A stretch of 35,354 nucleotides of DNA from Lactiplantibacillus herbarum. GTDB taxonomy: Bacteria; Bacillota; Bacilli; Lactobacillales; Lactobacillaceae. Every line of letters starts with the position of its first letter. Position 1 is the first letter of the stretch. The notes beneath the pieces are model-generated. The model had not been told where the DNA came from, did not search any database, and was given only the letters and a program-made list of their open reading frames with translations. Shown here piece after piece: positions 1-6,823 of this stretch. The DNA is taken from positions 20,437 to 55,790 of the forward strand of contig NZ_LFEE01000033.1 of NCBI RefSeq assembly GCF_001039045.1, read 5' to 3'. Made by a program: the position numbers and the translations under genes.

Positions 1-10
1 TAATTTCATA

Positions 11-40
11 GCTGAGCGTTGTCAGACTCCTCCTCACGGC
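11..40 (-). repeat. Family 1 structured repeat, partial copy cut by window edge
   Basis: Read on the minus strand this 30-bp stretch matches the left end of the family 1 copy at 28463 (GCCGTGAGG, then AGTCTGACAA, then GCTCAG) with few differences. The rest of the element would lie before position 1. It is the fourth copy of the family in the window. Only one end is visible, so the call rests on similarity alone. Confidence 0.6.
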
Positions 41-250
41 TAATTAAGCTTCAAATATTGATAATATTTCACCTAACTTTGATTTAATTGATCACTATTC
101 AAATATGACTCAATTGACAGTTACTCAATAACCACCAGTCAGTTTTTAATCAACATCTTATCAATTGGAAAATCACCTCCGAGATACATTTTAGTGATCA
201 CAACCGGTTAGTTTTAAAGTTAGGTGCGCACACGTAACTTCTTACTGCCA

Positions 251-404
251 TCCAGCCGTGAGGGGCGTCCTGACAATGTTCAGTGGTGAAATTATCCTTG
301 GCTGAGTGGTCTTCTCGGCTAGGATAAGGCCAAGCTTAAAGATTGCAGCGGGGTTTTGCTGAGCTTTAAGTGTGCCCACCACGTTCCAATCATTGTCAGG
401 ACGC
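251..404 (+). repeat. Family 1 structured intergenic repeat, copy A
   Basis: The ends carry a perfect 14-bp inverted repeat, GCGTCCTGACAATG at 265-278 and its complement at 391-404. Inside are two hairpins: 292-306 with 314-327, and 335-341 with 364-370. Copy B at 28463-28628 has the same layout with changed but still paired bases, and copy C at 28171-28247 is a shortened inverted version. No reading frame is seen. The right end lacks the CCCCGGTAGGCGG tail found in B and C, so this copy is probably trimmed. It lies just downstream of the esterase stop. It could be a non-autonomous mobile element or a structured RNA; I do not know a name for it. Confidence 0.75.
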
Positions 405-436
405 TATTATCTGCAAAGTTTATCCTAAAAATATTG

Positions 437-1282
437 TTATTTAGCTTTGATATTGCCACTTGAAGCACCAGCAATCTGAGCTTCAAGTGGTAACCAATCC
501 AAGGCTTGGTATAAGTATCGGTCCCAGAAGTCCCACTCATGCGCACCTGGTCCCGTGACGTAGGTGTGTGCAACCTTCATTTGCGTTAGAAAAACATCGA
601 ATTCCTGATTAACTGCAAACAGATCGTCTTGTTCACCGATGGCTTGATAGATTGCCGGCAAGGCCACTTTTTCAGTCAATAAACGTCGTACCAACACTTT
701 CAGATTAAAGTCGCTCGCACCAACTTTACTTAGATCAGGTCCAAAGATACCTTGCCAAAATTGTCGCGTTCGGGCAAACCAATCAGCGTTAGTTGGTAAA
801 TGCGTCATGTCGTCCCTAATTTGAATTGCTGCCGACAAAGCGACGATTGCACCAAACGTTTGATGATATTTCAGGCCATTATACAGAGCACCATAACCAC
901 CCATCGATAGACCACCGATGTAAGTATCGGCCCGTTCGTGTGATAGTGGGAACGTCTTGCGTGTAAAATCAACTAATTCCTCGCCAATCAGCTGACTGTA
1001 AAGTTCGCCAGACCAGTCGTGATCGACATAGAAACTATTCTCACCCGCAGGCATGACGACTGCTAAGTCACGTGCTTCTGCCCAGCGCTGAATACGTGTT
1101 CCAGTGACCCAATCCTGTTCACTGCCCAGAATACCGTGTAATAGATATAACGTTTTGAAAGGTTTGTCACTAGGACGCGACGTTTGCCCATCAAAGTAAA
1201 CCTTGTCCGTTGGTAGAATGACCGTAGCGGGGACGGTGCGATGTAGCGCCATCGACATGAAACTAACGTTAAATAATGCCAT
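437..1282 (-). CDS. Alpha/beta-hydrolase esterase (tributyrin esterase / FrmB-like family)
   Basis: A 281-residue cytoplasmic serine esterase of the esterase D / tributyrin esterase type, expected to cleave short-chain acyl esters. The nucleophile elbow G-L-S-M-G is at 124-128 with Ser126. HG at 49-50 (LLHGILG) fits the oxyanion region. Asp219/220 in GEQDD and His248 in AHEWDFW complete a plausible triad. No signal peptide. The ATG at 1282 follows a GAGGGAG ribosome binding site on the minus strand. It is transcribed away from the PucR-type regulator. A TATAAG -10 candidate lies at 1311-1316, and a CcpA-box-like sequence (12 of 14) overlaps the promoter area at 1321-1334. The family is clear; the substrate is inferred. 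Confidence 0.85.
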   Translation of the reverse strand: MALFNVSFMSMALHRTVPATVILPTDKVYFDGQTSRPSDKPFKTLYLLHGILGSEQDWVTGTRIQRWAEARDLAVVMPAGENSFYVDHDWSGELYSQLIGEELVDFTRKTFPLSHERADTYIGGLSMGGYGALYNGLKYHQTFGAIVALSAAIQIRDDMTHLPTNADWFARTRQFWQGIFGPDLSKVGASDFNLKVLVRRLLTEKVALPAIYQAIGEQDDLFAVNQEFDVFLTQMKVAHTYVTGPGAHEWDFWDRYLYQALDWLPLEAQIAGASSGNIKAK

Positions 1283-1447
1283 TTAGAAACACTCCCTCAT
1301 CAAATTTCTTCTTATACAAATGAAAGCCTTTTCTTAACCTTCTGTCAACTATTCCAATAATTAGCTTTATTTGATGGTGATGATAAATACGCGCAACTAT
1401 TTCAATCTGTTAATTCATTTATTTTTAATCTATTTTTCATTTAATTA

Positions 1448-1476
1448 TAGTCAAACTACCAAATTATCGGTATACT
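1448..1476 (+). promoter_or_regulatory. Candidate promoter of the PucR-type regulator
   Basis: TAGTCA (1448-1453) and TATACT (1471-1476) are 17 bp apart, which would give a leader of about 30 nt before the ATG at 1513. The -35 box is weak (4 of 6). No obvious operator was found. Confidence 0.4.
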
Positions 1477-1512
1477 ACTTGTTAAAGATAACTAATTCAA
1501 GGGGGCCAAACC

Positions 1513-3099
1513 ATGCGTTTACAAACACTATTACAAACACCATCAATGCAGCCAATGCAGGTAATTGCTGGTGAACGCGGTCTTGAACGAGAGATCAGTA
1601 CGATTGGCATGATCGAATCACCCGACATCGCTGCCTACTTAACGGCTGACCAATTTTTAATTACTAACGGCTACCCTTTTGTTAATGCAACTGATCCAAT
1701 TACGCTCATTAAAGCCATGCACAAGGCAAACTGTGCCGGTCTTGGCTTGAAAGATCAGCGATACATTGATCACTTACCACAAGCAGTGATTGACTTAGCC
1801 AATGAATTAGCTCTACCGATCATTATCACACCAAGTGACGAGTTGATTTCTAAAACAATGCGCAAAATGCTCAACATCATTCTCAACTCACAGACTAACG
1901 AACTCAGTCGCATTGTCACGGCTAACCAGACGCTTGCTGACTTATTACTTAAAGACCCTTCTAGTACGGACGTTCTCAACACGTGTAGCGACCTACTGGA
2001 ACACCCACTATTCTTGATGGATAGTCACTTCCGAGTGGTTAGTGCCTCCCATAATTTACCGTTTGAGAGTGACAGTCTGACGGACTTTTTGCGTGACGAA
2101 ACTAAAATCGATTATTTCAATTTACATACTCGCATCACACTTCCATATCAGGTCGCCAATCTGACCATCGCCCCACTGTTCTCAGCTTATAAAGAAAATA
2201 AAGCCTTCGTTGGTGTTGTAGATCTCAATCCTGATAATTCAACGGACCAGATGTTAATCCAGGTCGTCCTCAATACACTTAGTTTTGTGAACAGTCGGAC
2301 TGACATGCTCAACGAATCAGCCTTTCGTAACCAGAGTGGTTTTTACTTGAACGTTATGGATGGCGGCATTTCTAACGACTTAATCAATAAAACTTTGAAA
2401 ACTCAAGATGTCGAACCCAGCACCCAATTTCACTGTGCCAGCCTACTCGTGATTACTAATCATCAGCCGCTCCTCAGCGATCATCTATTGGAACAAGTTC
2501 AACAATTGACGCTCTGGTTCATTAAGGAATATCAGATTCCAGTTATTGCGTTCTCCCTTAAACAACGACTAGTCCTACTGATCAATGAACGTCAGAACGC
2601 ACAACATTTTCTCACGGCACTGGTGCAGTTCGTTCAACCTAAGCTCGATAAAACAACTCGCTTAGTGGTCGGCTACAGTTATTCAACGCTGCCATTGACC
2701 GAATTAGCAACCATCTATAACGAAGCCGCTGAAGCCCTAACTATCAGTAAACAGAGTCCTAACGCGATCACGATCTACCGACCAAAGTACGTTAAAGAAT
2801 TAATGTCGCTGATTCCCACTAATGAATCACGCTCATTCGTCGAACGAGTCCTCGGCGGCATCGTTACTGGCATCAGCGCTAATGAGCAAAACAATTTATT
2901 GACGACACTCTACAGTTATTTTTATTACCATCAAAATATTGCAGAAGTCGCTGGTCACCTCGATATTCATCGTAATACCGTTATCTATCGACTCAAAAAA
3001 GTCGAAAAGATGCTCAATCTTGATCTCGACGATCCCGAACAAAACCAAACTTTATCGATGGCCATCTTATTGTGGCATAACCAACAAGCATTAAAGTGA
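1513..3099 (+). CDS. PucR-family transcriptional regulator (purine metabolism)
   Basis: A 528-residue protein with the layout of PucR/CdaR regulators: an N-terminal PucR domain (about 1-125), a middle region with a degenerate GGDEF-like fold (about 290-410) and a C-terminal helix-turn-helix (about 475-501, IAEVAGHLDIHRNTV), the usual PucR_HTH position. Members control purine or other nitrogen catabolism genes by sensing a small ligand. The start at 1513 has an AAGGGGGCC ribosome binding site six bases upstream. It precedes, in the same direction, a purine permease that has its own promoter and riboswitch, so it probably regulates purine uptake. A PurR-type role in the pur operon is less likely, because PurR belongs to a different (PRT-fold) family. 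Confidence 0.85.
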   Translation: MRLQTLLQTPSMQPMQVIAGERGLEREISTIGMIESPDIAAYLTADQFLITNGYPFVNATDPITLIKAMHKANCAGLGLKDQRYIDHLPQAVIDLANELALPIIITPSDELISKTMRKMLNIILNSQTNELSRIVTANQTLADLLLKDPSSTDVLNTCSDLLEHPLFLMDSHFRVVSASHNLPFESDSLTDFLRDETKIDYFNLHTRITLPYQVANLTIAPLFSAYKENKAFVGVVDLNPDNSTDQMLIQVVLNTLSFVNSRTDMLNESAFRNQSGFYLNVMDGGISNDLINKTLKTQDVEPSTQFHCASLLVITNHQPLLSDHLLEQVQQLTLWFIKEYQIPVIAFSLKQRLVLLINERQNAQHFLTALVQFVQPKLDKTTRLVVGYSYSTLPLTELATIYNEAAEALTISKQSPNAITIYRPKYVKELMSLIPTNESRSFVERVLGGIVTGISANEQNNLLTTLYSYFYYHQNIAEVAGHLDIHRNTVIYRLKKVEKMLNLDLDDPEQNQTLSMAILLWHNQQALK

Positions 3100-3123
3100 A
3101 CGTTTTCATTTTAATAATCGCTC

Positions 3124-3146
3124 ATGTTCACGAATTTACGAACATT
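3124..3146 (+). promoter_or_regulatory. PurBox-like dyad upstream of the purine permease
   Basis: ATGTTC (3124-3129) and GAACAT (3140-3145) form a perfect 6-bp dyad. The right half sits in ATTTACGAACATT (3134-3146), close to the lactococcal PurBox consensus AWWWCCGAACWWT. A TTCG lies further down at 3153-3156. Its centre is about 59 bp upstream of the predicted transcription start. This suggests PurR-type control on top of the riboswitch; inferred from motif only. Confidence 0.45.
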
Positions 3147-3163
3147 ATTTTATTCGGTTCAGT

Positions 3164-3192
3164 TTGTATTCGGATTTCATCTATGCTAGAAT
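3164..3192 (+). promoter_or_regulatory. Promoter of the riboswitch-permease transcript
   Basis: TTGTAT (3164-3169) and TAGAAT (3187-3192) are separated by 17 bp, with a TG at 3184-3185 forming an extended -10. Transcription would begin near 3199, about 18 nt before the first riboswitch stem. Confidence 0.7.
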
Positions 3193-3216
3193 TAACCTCA
3201 ATCAAATAAGAAGTAA

Positions 3217-3286
3217 TTGCCTATATAATGTCATGATATGGTTGACGAGTTTCTACCCAGCCCCGTAAAGGTTGGACTATAAGCAA
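3217..3286 (+). ncRNA. Purine riboswitch aptamer, guanine class (C74)
   Basis: All parts of the purine aptamer are present. P1 is TTGCCTATA (3217-3225) with TATAAGCAA (3278-3286), one mismatch. The P2 loop holds TGATATGG, the joining segment reads AGTTTCTACC, and P3 is CCAGCC paired with GGTTGG around a CCGTAAA loop. The base matching position 74 of the B. subtilis xpt aptamer is C (3277, in GACTAT), which specifies guanine, hypoxanthine or xanthine rather than adenine. It lies directly ahead of a terminator and an NCS2 permease gene, so it should switch uptake off when guanine-type purines are plentiful. Confidence 0.95.
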
Positions 3287-3321
3287 ACGAGGTCATCCCG
3301 TTTGCCGGGGTGACTTTTTTT
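3283..3321 (+). terminator. Riboswitch expression platform: terminator and competing antiterminator
   Basis: The terminator stem GTCATCCCG (3292-3300) pairs with CGGGGTGAC (3306-3314) and is followed by seven T (3315-3321). GCAAACG (3283-3289) can instead pair with CGTTTGC (3299-3305), which takes the terminator's loop and upper stem. GCAA of 3283-3286 is also part of P1. Ligand-stabilised P1 would therefore free the terminator, and absence of ligand would favour the antiterminator: an OFF switch. Confidence 0.85.
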
Positions 3322-3358
3322 ATAGGCAAATCAACTTAGTCGAGAGAGGAAGATTGAT

Positions 3359-4693
3359 TTGAAGGAAGTATCCGTAGCACCTAAGATTTCCAATGTCAAA
3401 GCGGCAATTTTAGGGTTTCAACATCTGTTAGCAATGTACTCTGGTGACGTACTTGTGCCACTCCTAATCGGGGCCGCCCTGCACTTCACCACCGAACAGC
3501 TGACCTACTTAGTATCGATCGATATTTTCATGTGTGGGATCGCCACGTTCTTACAGTTAAAACGAACGCCATTAACCGGGATCGGCTTGCCAGTCGTCTT
3601 AGGTTGTGCGGTTCAGGCGGTCAACCCGCTGATCCAGATCGGTAAGACCTACGGATTAGGAACCATGTACGGCTCAATTATTGGTGCCGGAATTTTCATC
3701 TTTCTGATTGCCGGCCTCTTCTCCAAGATTAAAAATTTATTTCCACCAGTCGTAACGGGTTCACTGATTACAATCATCGGCTTCACCTTAATTCCAGTCG
3801 CCTTCCAAAATCTGGGTGGTGGCGATGCAACTGCCAAAGACTTTGGTAACTTGCAAGCGCTAGGCATCGGCTTCTTAACGATTGCCATTATTCTCCTACT
3901 CAGTGTCTTTGCGCGTGGTTTTATGAAGTCCGTTTCCATTTTAATCGGGATCTTAGTGGGTACCTTAGTCGCTGGCGCCATGGGCATGGTTTCCCTAAAA
4001 CCAGTTATGGAAGCTAGCTGGTTCCACTTACCAACGCTGTTCTACTTTGGGACACCCCATTTCCAATGGTCATCAATTCTAACAATGATTCTCGTTTCCT
4101 TAACCACGATGGTCGAATCGACCGGGGTCTTCTTCGCGCTCGGTGATATTACCGGTCGGAAGATTGAAGGCGATGACTTAAAACGGGGTTACCGTGCGGA
4201 AGGAATCGCCGTTATTCTCGGTGGTTTGTTCAACACGTTCCCTTACTCGACCTTCTCAGAAAACGTCGGTGTCGTTCAACTTTCTGGTGTTAAGACGCGT
4301 AAACCAATCTACTTCTCAGCAGCATTCTTAGTTGTCTTAGGACTCCTACCTAAGATTGGCGCACTCGCAACCGTTATTCCCGACCCTGTCTTAGGTGGCG
4401 CAATGGTTGTCATGTTCGGAATCGTTGGGATTCAAGGAATTCGGATGTTAGCTCAAGTTGATTTCCGCAATAACAACAACTTGTTAGTTTCCGCCGTTTC
4501 AATCGGTTTAGGCCTCGGTGTTACCGTCCAAACTAATATCTTCCAATTCTTACCTGGTGCCTTACAGATCATGTTAAGTAACGGGGTTGTCGTTGGTAGT
4601 CTGACTGCCGTCCTACTCAACCTATTATTTAACCGCCACGCCGTTGAAAATACGATTGACGACGAAGCCGTGGGATTAAACGAAACTGAATAG
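3359..4693 (+). CDS. pbuX: NCS2-family purine permease (xanthine type)
   Basis: A 444-residue membrane protein of the nucleobase-ascorbate transporter group, with about 12-14 hydrophobic segments, expected to import xanthine or a related purine with protons. Family marks include QHLLAMYSGDV at 21-31 and the signature region E-N-V-G (301-304) followed by QLSGVKTRKP. The guanine-class riboswitch ahead of it supports a xanthine/guanine-type substrate. Translation starts at TTG (3359): AGGAAG lies six bases upstream and no ATG fits. A strong terminator follows at 4708. The exact substrate (xanthine, uric acid or another purine) is inferred from context. Confidence 0.88.
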   Translation: MKEVSVAPKISNVKAAILGFQHLLAMYSGDVLVPLLIGAALHFTTEQLTYLVSIDIFMCGIATFLQLKRTPLTGIGLPVVLGCAVQAVNPLIQIGKTYGLGTMYGSIIGAGIFIFLIAGLFSKIKNLFPPVVTGSLITIIGFTLIPVAFQNLGGGDATAKDFGNLQALGIGFLTIAIILLLSVFARGFMKSVSILIGILVGTLVAGAMGMVSLKPVMEASWFHLPTLFYFGTPHFQWSSILTMILVSLTTMVESTGVFFALGDITGRKIEGDDLKRGYRAEGIAVILGGLFNTFPYSTFSENVGVVQLSGVKTRKPIYFSAAFLVVLGLLPKIGALATVIPDPVLGGAMVVMFGIVGIQGIRMLAQVDFRNNNNLLVSAVSIGLGLGVTVQTNIFQFLPGALQIMLSNGVVVGSLTAVLLNLLFNRHAVENTIDDEAVGLNETE

Positions 4694-4707
4694 TCATTAA
4701 TCTATGT

Positions 4708-4738
4708 AAAAGTTTGGGCCTAAATGCTCAAACTTTTT
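4708..4738 (+). terminator. Rho-independent terminator after the xanthine-type permease
   Basis: AAAGTTTGGGC pairs with GCTCAAACTTT (one wobble) around a short CTAAAT loop, followed by a T run. Confidence 0.85.
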
Positions 4739-4824
4739 TATTTCCTCACTAAAGCCTAAATCATTGATTTAACCCAGTAGTTCATTGACTGACATTTAAT
4801 ATTAGTCCTCAATTCACCGTTCCG

Positions 4825-4982
4825 TCAGCCAGGGAAACGTGCCGTGGGGACCGGTCCCAGCCAAAGTCCGGTCTGGGGCCTCGCTTCGGAGCCTAAAGAA
4901 CAAGTCTCCCAAGACGTCCCGCAATCTAAGGCGGCCAAGAACGCCTCCTAAGATTGCCCACACGGCACATTTCCCCAGCTGA
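4825..4982. repeat. Family 3 palindromic element with 22-bp terminal inverted repeats
   Basis: The ends are TCAGCCAGGGAAACGTGCCG-type (4825-4846) and its near complement (4961-4982), agreeing at 19 of 22 positions. Inside are GACCGG/CCGGTC, a GGCCTCG...CGGAGCC hairpin, and a longer hairpin GCAATCT...AGATTGC (4921-4957). The element is richer in G+C than its surroundings and has no reading frame. It is the only copy in the window. It sits directly after the sequence AATTCACCGTTCCGTCAG, which is also found (without the element) at 35083-35100. A MITE-like insertion or a structured RNA are both possible. Confidence 0.65.
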
Positions 4983-5066
4983 CTTCACTTAACCATCTCT
5001 TTTACTCATACCCAACTTGCTCAAGAAAGCTCAGATTCACCACAGTTACCAAAATAATAGTCCATT

Positions 5067-5253
5067 TAGCCGGAGGTGGGCAGTACTAGCGGTGCTGTGA
5101 AAGTGGCTTTAGTCCGGTGATGTTCCGGACTTAGGCCACGGGCGTCCTTGATCATTGGCGAATTGTGCCGAGGATCAAGACGAGGGTTAAGACCGCTTTT
5201 CAGGCTTAACCCGGTCCCCACAGCTGAGCTAGTACTGACCACCGGAGGCGAAA
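5067..5253. repeat. Family 2 structured intergenic repeat, copy 1
   Basis: A 187-bp element nearly repeated at 35141-35329. The outer arms GGTGGGCAGTACTAGC and GCTAGTACTGACCACC pair at 15 of 16 positions, and GCTGTG pairs with CACAGC just inside. Three hairpins fill the interior: 5103-5139, 5143-5182 and 5184-5212, giving a cloverleaf-like shape. Base changes between the two copies largely keep the stems paired. There is no coding potential. It stands in the leader region between two purine permease genes, upstream of the second one's promoter. Confidence 0.75.
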
Positions 5254-5320
5254 TCGGTGCATTATTCGCTGAGACATCGCATTATTATTTTTTCAATATC
5301 AGTAAAGCCACCGATTAACC

Positions 5321-5333
5321 AAATCCGAATGCA
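5321..5333 (+). promoter_or_regulatory. PurBox-like site upstream of the guanine/hypoxanthine permease
   Basis: AAATCCGAATGCA matches the first nine positions of the PurBox consensus AWWWCCGAACWWT. It is centred about 45 bp ahead of the predicted transcription start. Together with similar sites before the other permease and purE it suggests shared PurR control. Confidence 0.45.
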
Positions 5334-5356
5334 CCCTGTTACCTTAAAAACCAGTA

Positions 5357-5365
5357 TGTTATACT
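5357..5365 (+). promoter_or_regulatory. Extended -10 promoter of the guanine/hypoxanthine permease
   Basis: TGT followed by TATACT (5360-5365) is an extended -10. The -35 region (TGTTAC, 5337-5342, 17-bp spacer) is weak, which is usual for extended -10 promoters and for activated promoters. Confidence 0.55.
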
Positions 5366-5417
5366 AAATAATTGTTTGATTGTTAACTTTTTATTATTTT
5401 TTTAGGAGTGAATTATT

Positions 5418-6722
5418 ATCTTAGAACAATTATTTCATTTACGCGCAAACCATACTTCGGTTCGTCGCGAGCTCATTGGGGGGCTGACGACCTTTCTCGC
5501 CATGTCATACATTTTAGCCGTAAATCCCGAACTATTGGGTAGTGCCGGCATGAGTAAGACAGCCGTCTTTACCGCTACCGTGTTGGCCGCAATGGTCGGT
5601 AGTTTGTTGATGGGACTAGTTGCCAACTTCCCAGTTGCATTAGCTCCCGGAATGGGACTCAACGCCTTCTTCACCTATACGGTGGTTCAAGAATGGCATA
5701 TTCCATGGCAAACGGCTTTGGCTGGGGTCTTCGTTGCTGGGATTCTCTTTATTCTGTTAACCTTATCAAAATTACGGGATAAACTGATCAACTTGATTCC
5801 CAGTGCGTTAAAATACGCGGTTTCAGCTGGGATCGGCCTCTTCATCGCCTTCTCAGGTCTGCAAACGTCTGGGATTATCGTTGCTGATAAATCAAACGCG
5901 GTTGCACTCGGAAACTTGCATAATCCAACCGTATTGTTAGCTATTTTCGGGATTATCGTTGGGGTTATGTTAGTAACTGCCAACGTTACTGGTGGTATTT
6001 TCTGGGGCATGTTCATCACTGCTGCAGTCGGAATGATCTTCGGAATTATCCCATTACCAACTGGGATCGTTAGCGCTGTCCCAAGTGTTCAACCAATCTT
6101 TGGTCAAGCCGTTACCCATTTAGGTGACATCAACTCATTACAGATGGTGATCGTTATTCTGACCTTCTTCATCATCGGCCTGTTCGATACTTCGGGTACC
6201 CTAGTTGGGGTTGCCACCGAAGCTGGGATGGTCGACCAAGAATCTGGTGAAGTTAAGGGTGTTGGTAAAGCCTTATTCAGTGGTGCTCTAGCAACTACTT
6301 TGGGTTCAATCTTCGGGACTTCACCAACGACCGCCTACGTTGAATCAACTTCTGGCGTTGCCGTTGGTGCCCGTACCGGGTTATCATCCGTCTTTGTTGC
6401 CCTACTATTTGCAGTCGCCGCCTTCTTCTCACCAGTGCTTACGGTGATTACTTCGGCCGTGACCGCTTCTGCTCTGATCATCGTTGGTATCTTGATGCTA
6501 TCGAATGTTCAGTACATCGACTGGACGAAGTTTGAAATCGCAGTACCCGCCTTCTTCACGATGATTATGATGCTGTTGACTTACAGTATCTCTGAAGGTC
6601 TGGCTGTCGGCTTCATCTTCTACCCAATCACGATGACCGTAAAAGGCCGTTGGCGTGAAGTCAACGCTTTGATGTGGACGATGATGGTCGTCTTCATTCT
6701 CTACTTTGCGTTCGTGGCTTAA
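5418..6722 (+). CDS. pbuG: AzgA-type purine permease (guanine/hypoxanthine), apparent AUC start
   Basis: A membrane transporter of the AzgA/PbuG branch of NCS2, with repeated hydrophobic segments and the family stretches APGMGLNAFF, DTSGTLVGVATEAG and GTSPTTAYVEST. It should import guanine and hypoxanthine (adenine in some relatives). The first in-frame ATG (5502) would remove the conserved N-terminus LEQLFHLRANHTSVRRELIG. The frame is open back to a TGA at 5409, and only ATT (5412), ATT (5415) and ATC (5418) precede the conserved part. AGGAG at 5404-5408 is nine bases before ATC, so I place the start there (434 residues). No riboswitch precedes it. A strong terminator follows. Substrate inferred from family. 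Confidence 0.82.
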   Translation: MLEQLFHLRANHTSVRRELIGGLTTFLAMSYILAVNPELLGSAGMSKTAVFTATVLAAMVGSLLMGLVANFPVALAPGMGLNAFFTYTVVQEWHIPWQTALAGVFVAGILFILLTLSKLRDKLINLIPSALKYAVSAGIGLFIAFSGLQTSGIIVADKSNAVALGNLHNPTVLLAIFGIIVGVMLVTANVTGGIFWGMFITAAVGMIFGIIPLPTGIVSAVPSVQPIFGQAVTHLGDINSLQMVIVILTFFIIGLFDTSGTLVGVATEAGMVDQESGEVKGVGKALFSGALATTLGSIFGTSPTTAYVESTSGVAVGARTGLSSVFVALLFAVAAFFSPVLTVITSAVTASALIIVGILMLSNVQYIDWTKFEIAVPAFFTMIMMLLTYSISEGLAVGFIFYPITMTVKGRWREVNALMWTMMVVFILYFAFVA

Positions 6723-6745
6723 TTCTTTACAACTTATCATTCAAC

Positions 6746-6792
6746 TAAAAAACTGCACGCCATTAGCTGCCAGCTAACGGGGTGCAGTTTTT
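6746..6792. terminator. Bidirectional terminator between convergent genes
   Basis: AAAAACTGCACGC plus CATTAGCT pairs with AGCTAACG plus GGGTGCAGTTTTT (two mismatches) around GCC. A runs on one side and T runs on the other let it end both the permease transcript and the convergent NmrA-like gene. Confidence 0.9.
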
Positions 6793-6823
6793 CTGTTTGA
6801 CCAGTATTTGTATTTGATTAGGG

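Noticed and set aside
1321-1334. cre-like sequence near the esterase promoter (12 of 14)
   Set aside because: It lacks the central CG pair; noted in the gene entry only.
1371-1574. Open frame of 67 codons before and into the PucR-type regulator gene
   Set aside because: It overlaps the regulator start in another frame, has no ribosome binding site and low-complexity AT-driven content.
3095-3108. cre-like sequence at the end of the PucR-type gene (12 of 14)
   Set aside because: Two mismatches, one in the conserved half-site, and it overlaps the stop codon more than 90 bp from the next promoter.
4740-5400. Possible second riboswitch before the guanine/hypoxanthine permease
   Set aside because: No purine aptamer core is present; the foldable DNA there lies upstream of the predicted promoter and belongs to repeats found elsewhere.
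5502-6722. Permease start at the first ATG (5502)
   Set aside because: It would remove about 28 residues that are conserved in AzgA/PbuG proteins, including part of the first helix, and no ribosome binding site precedes it.
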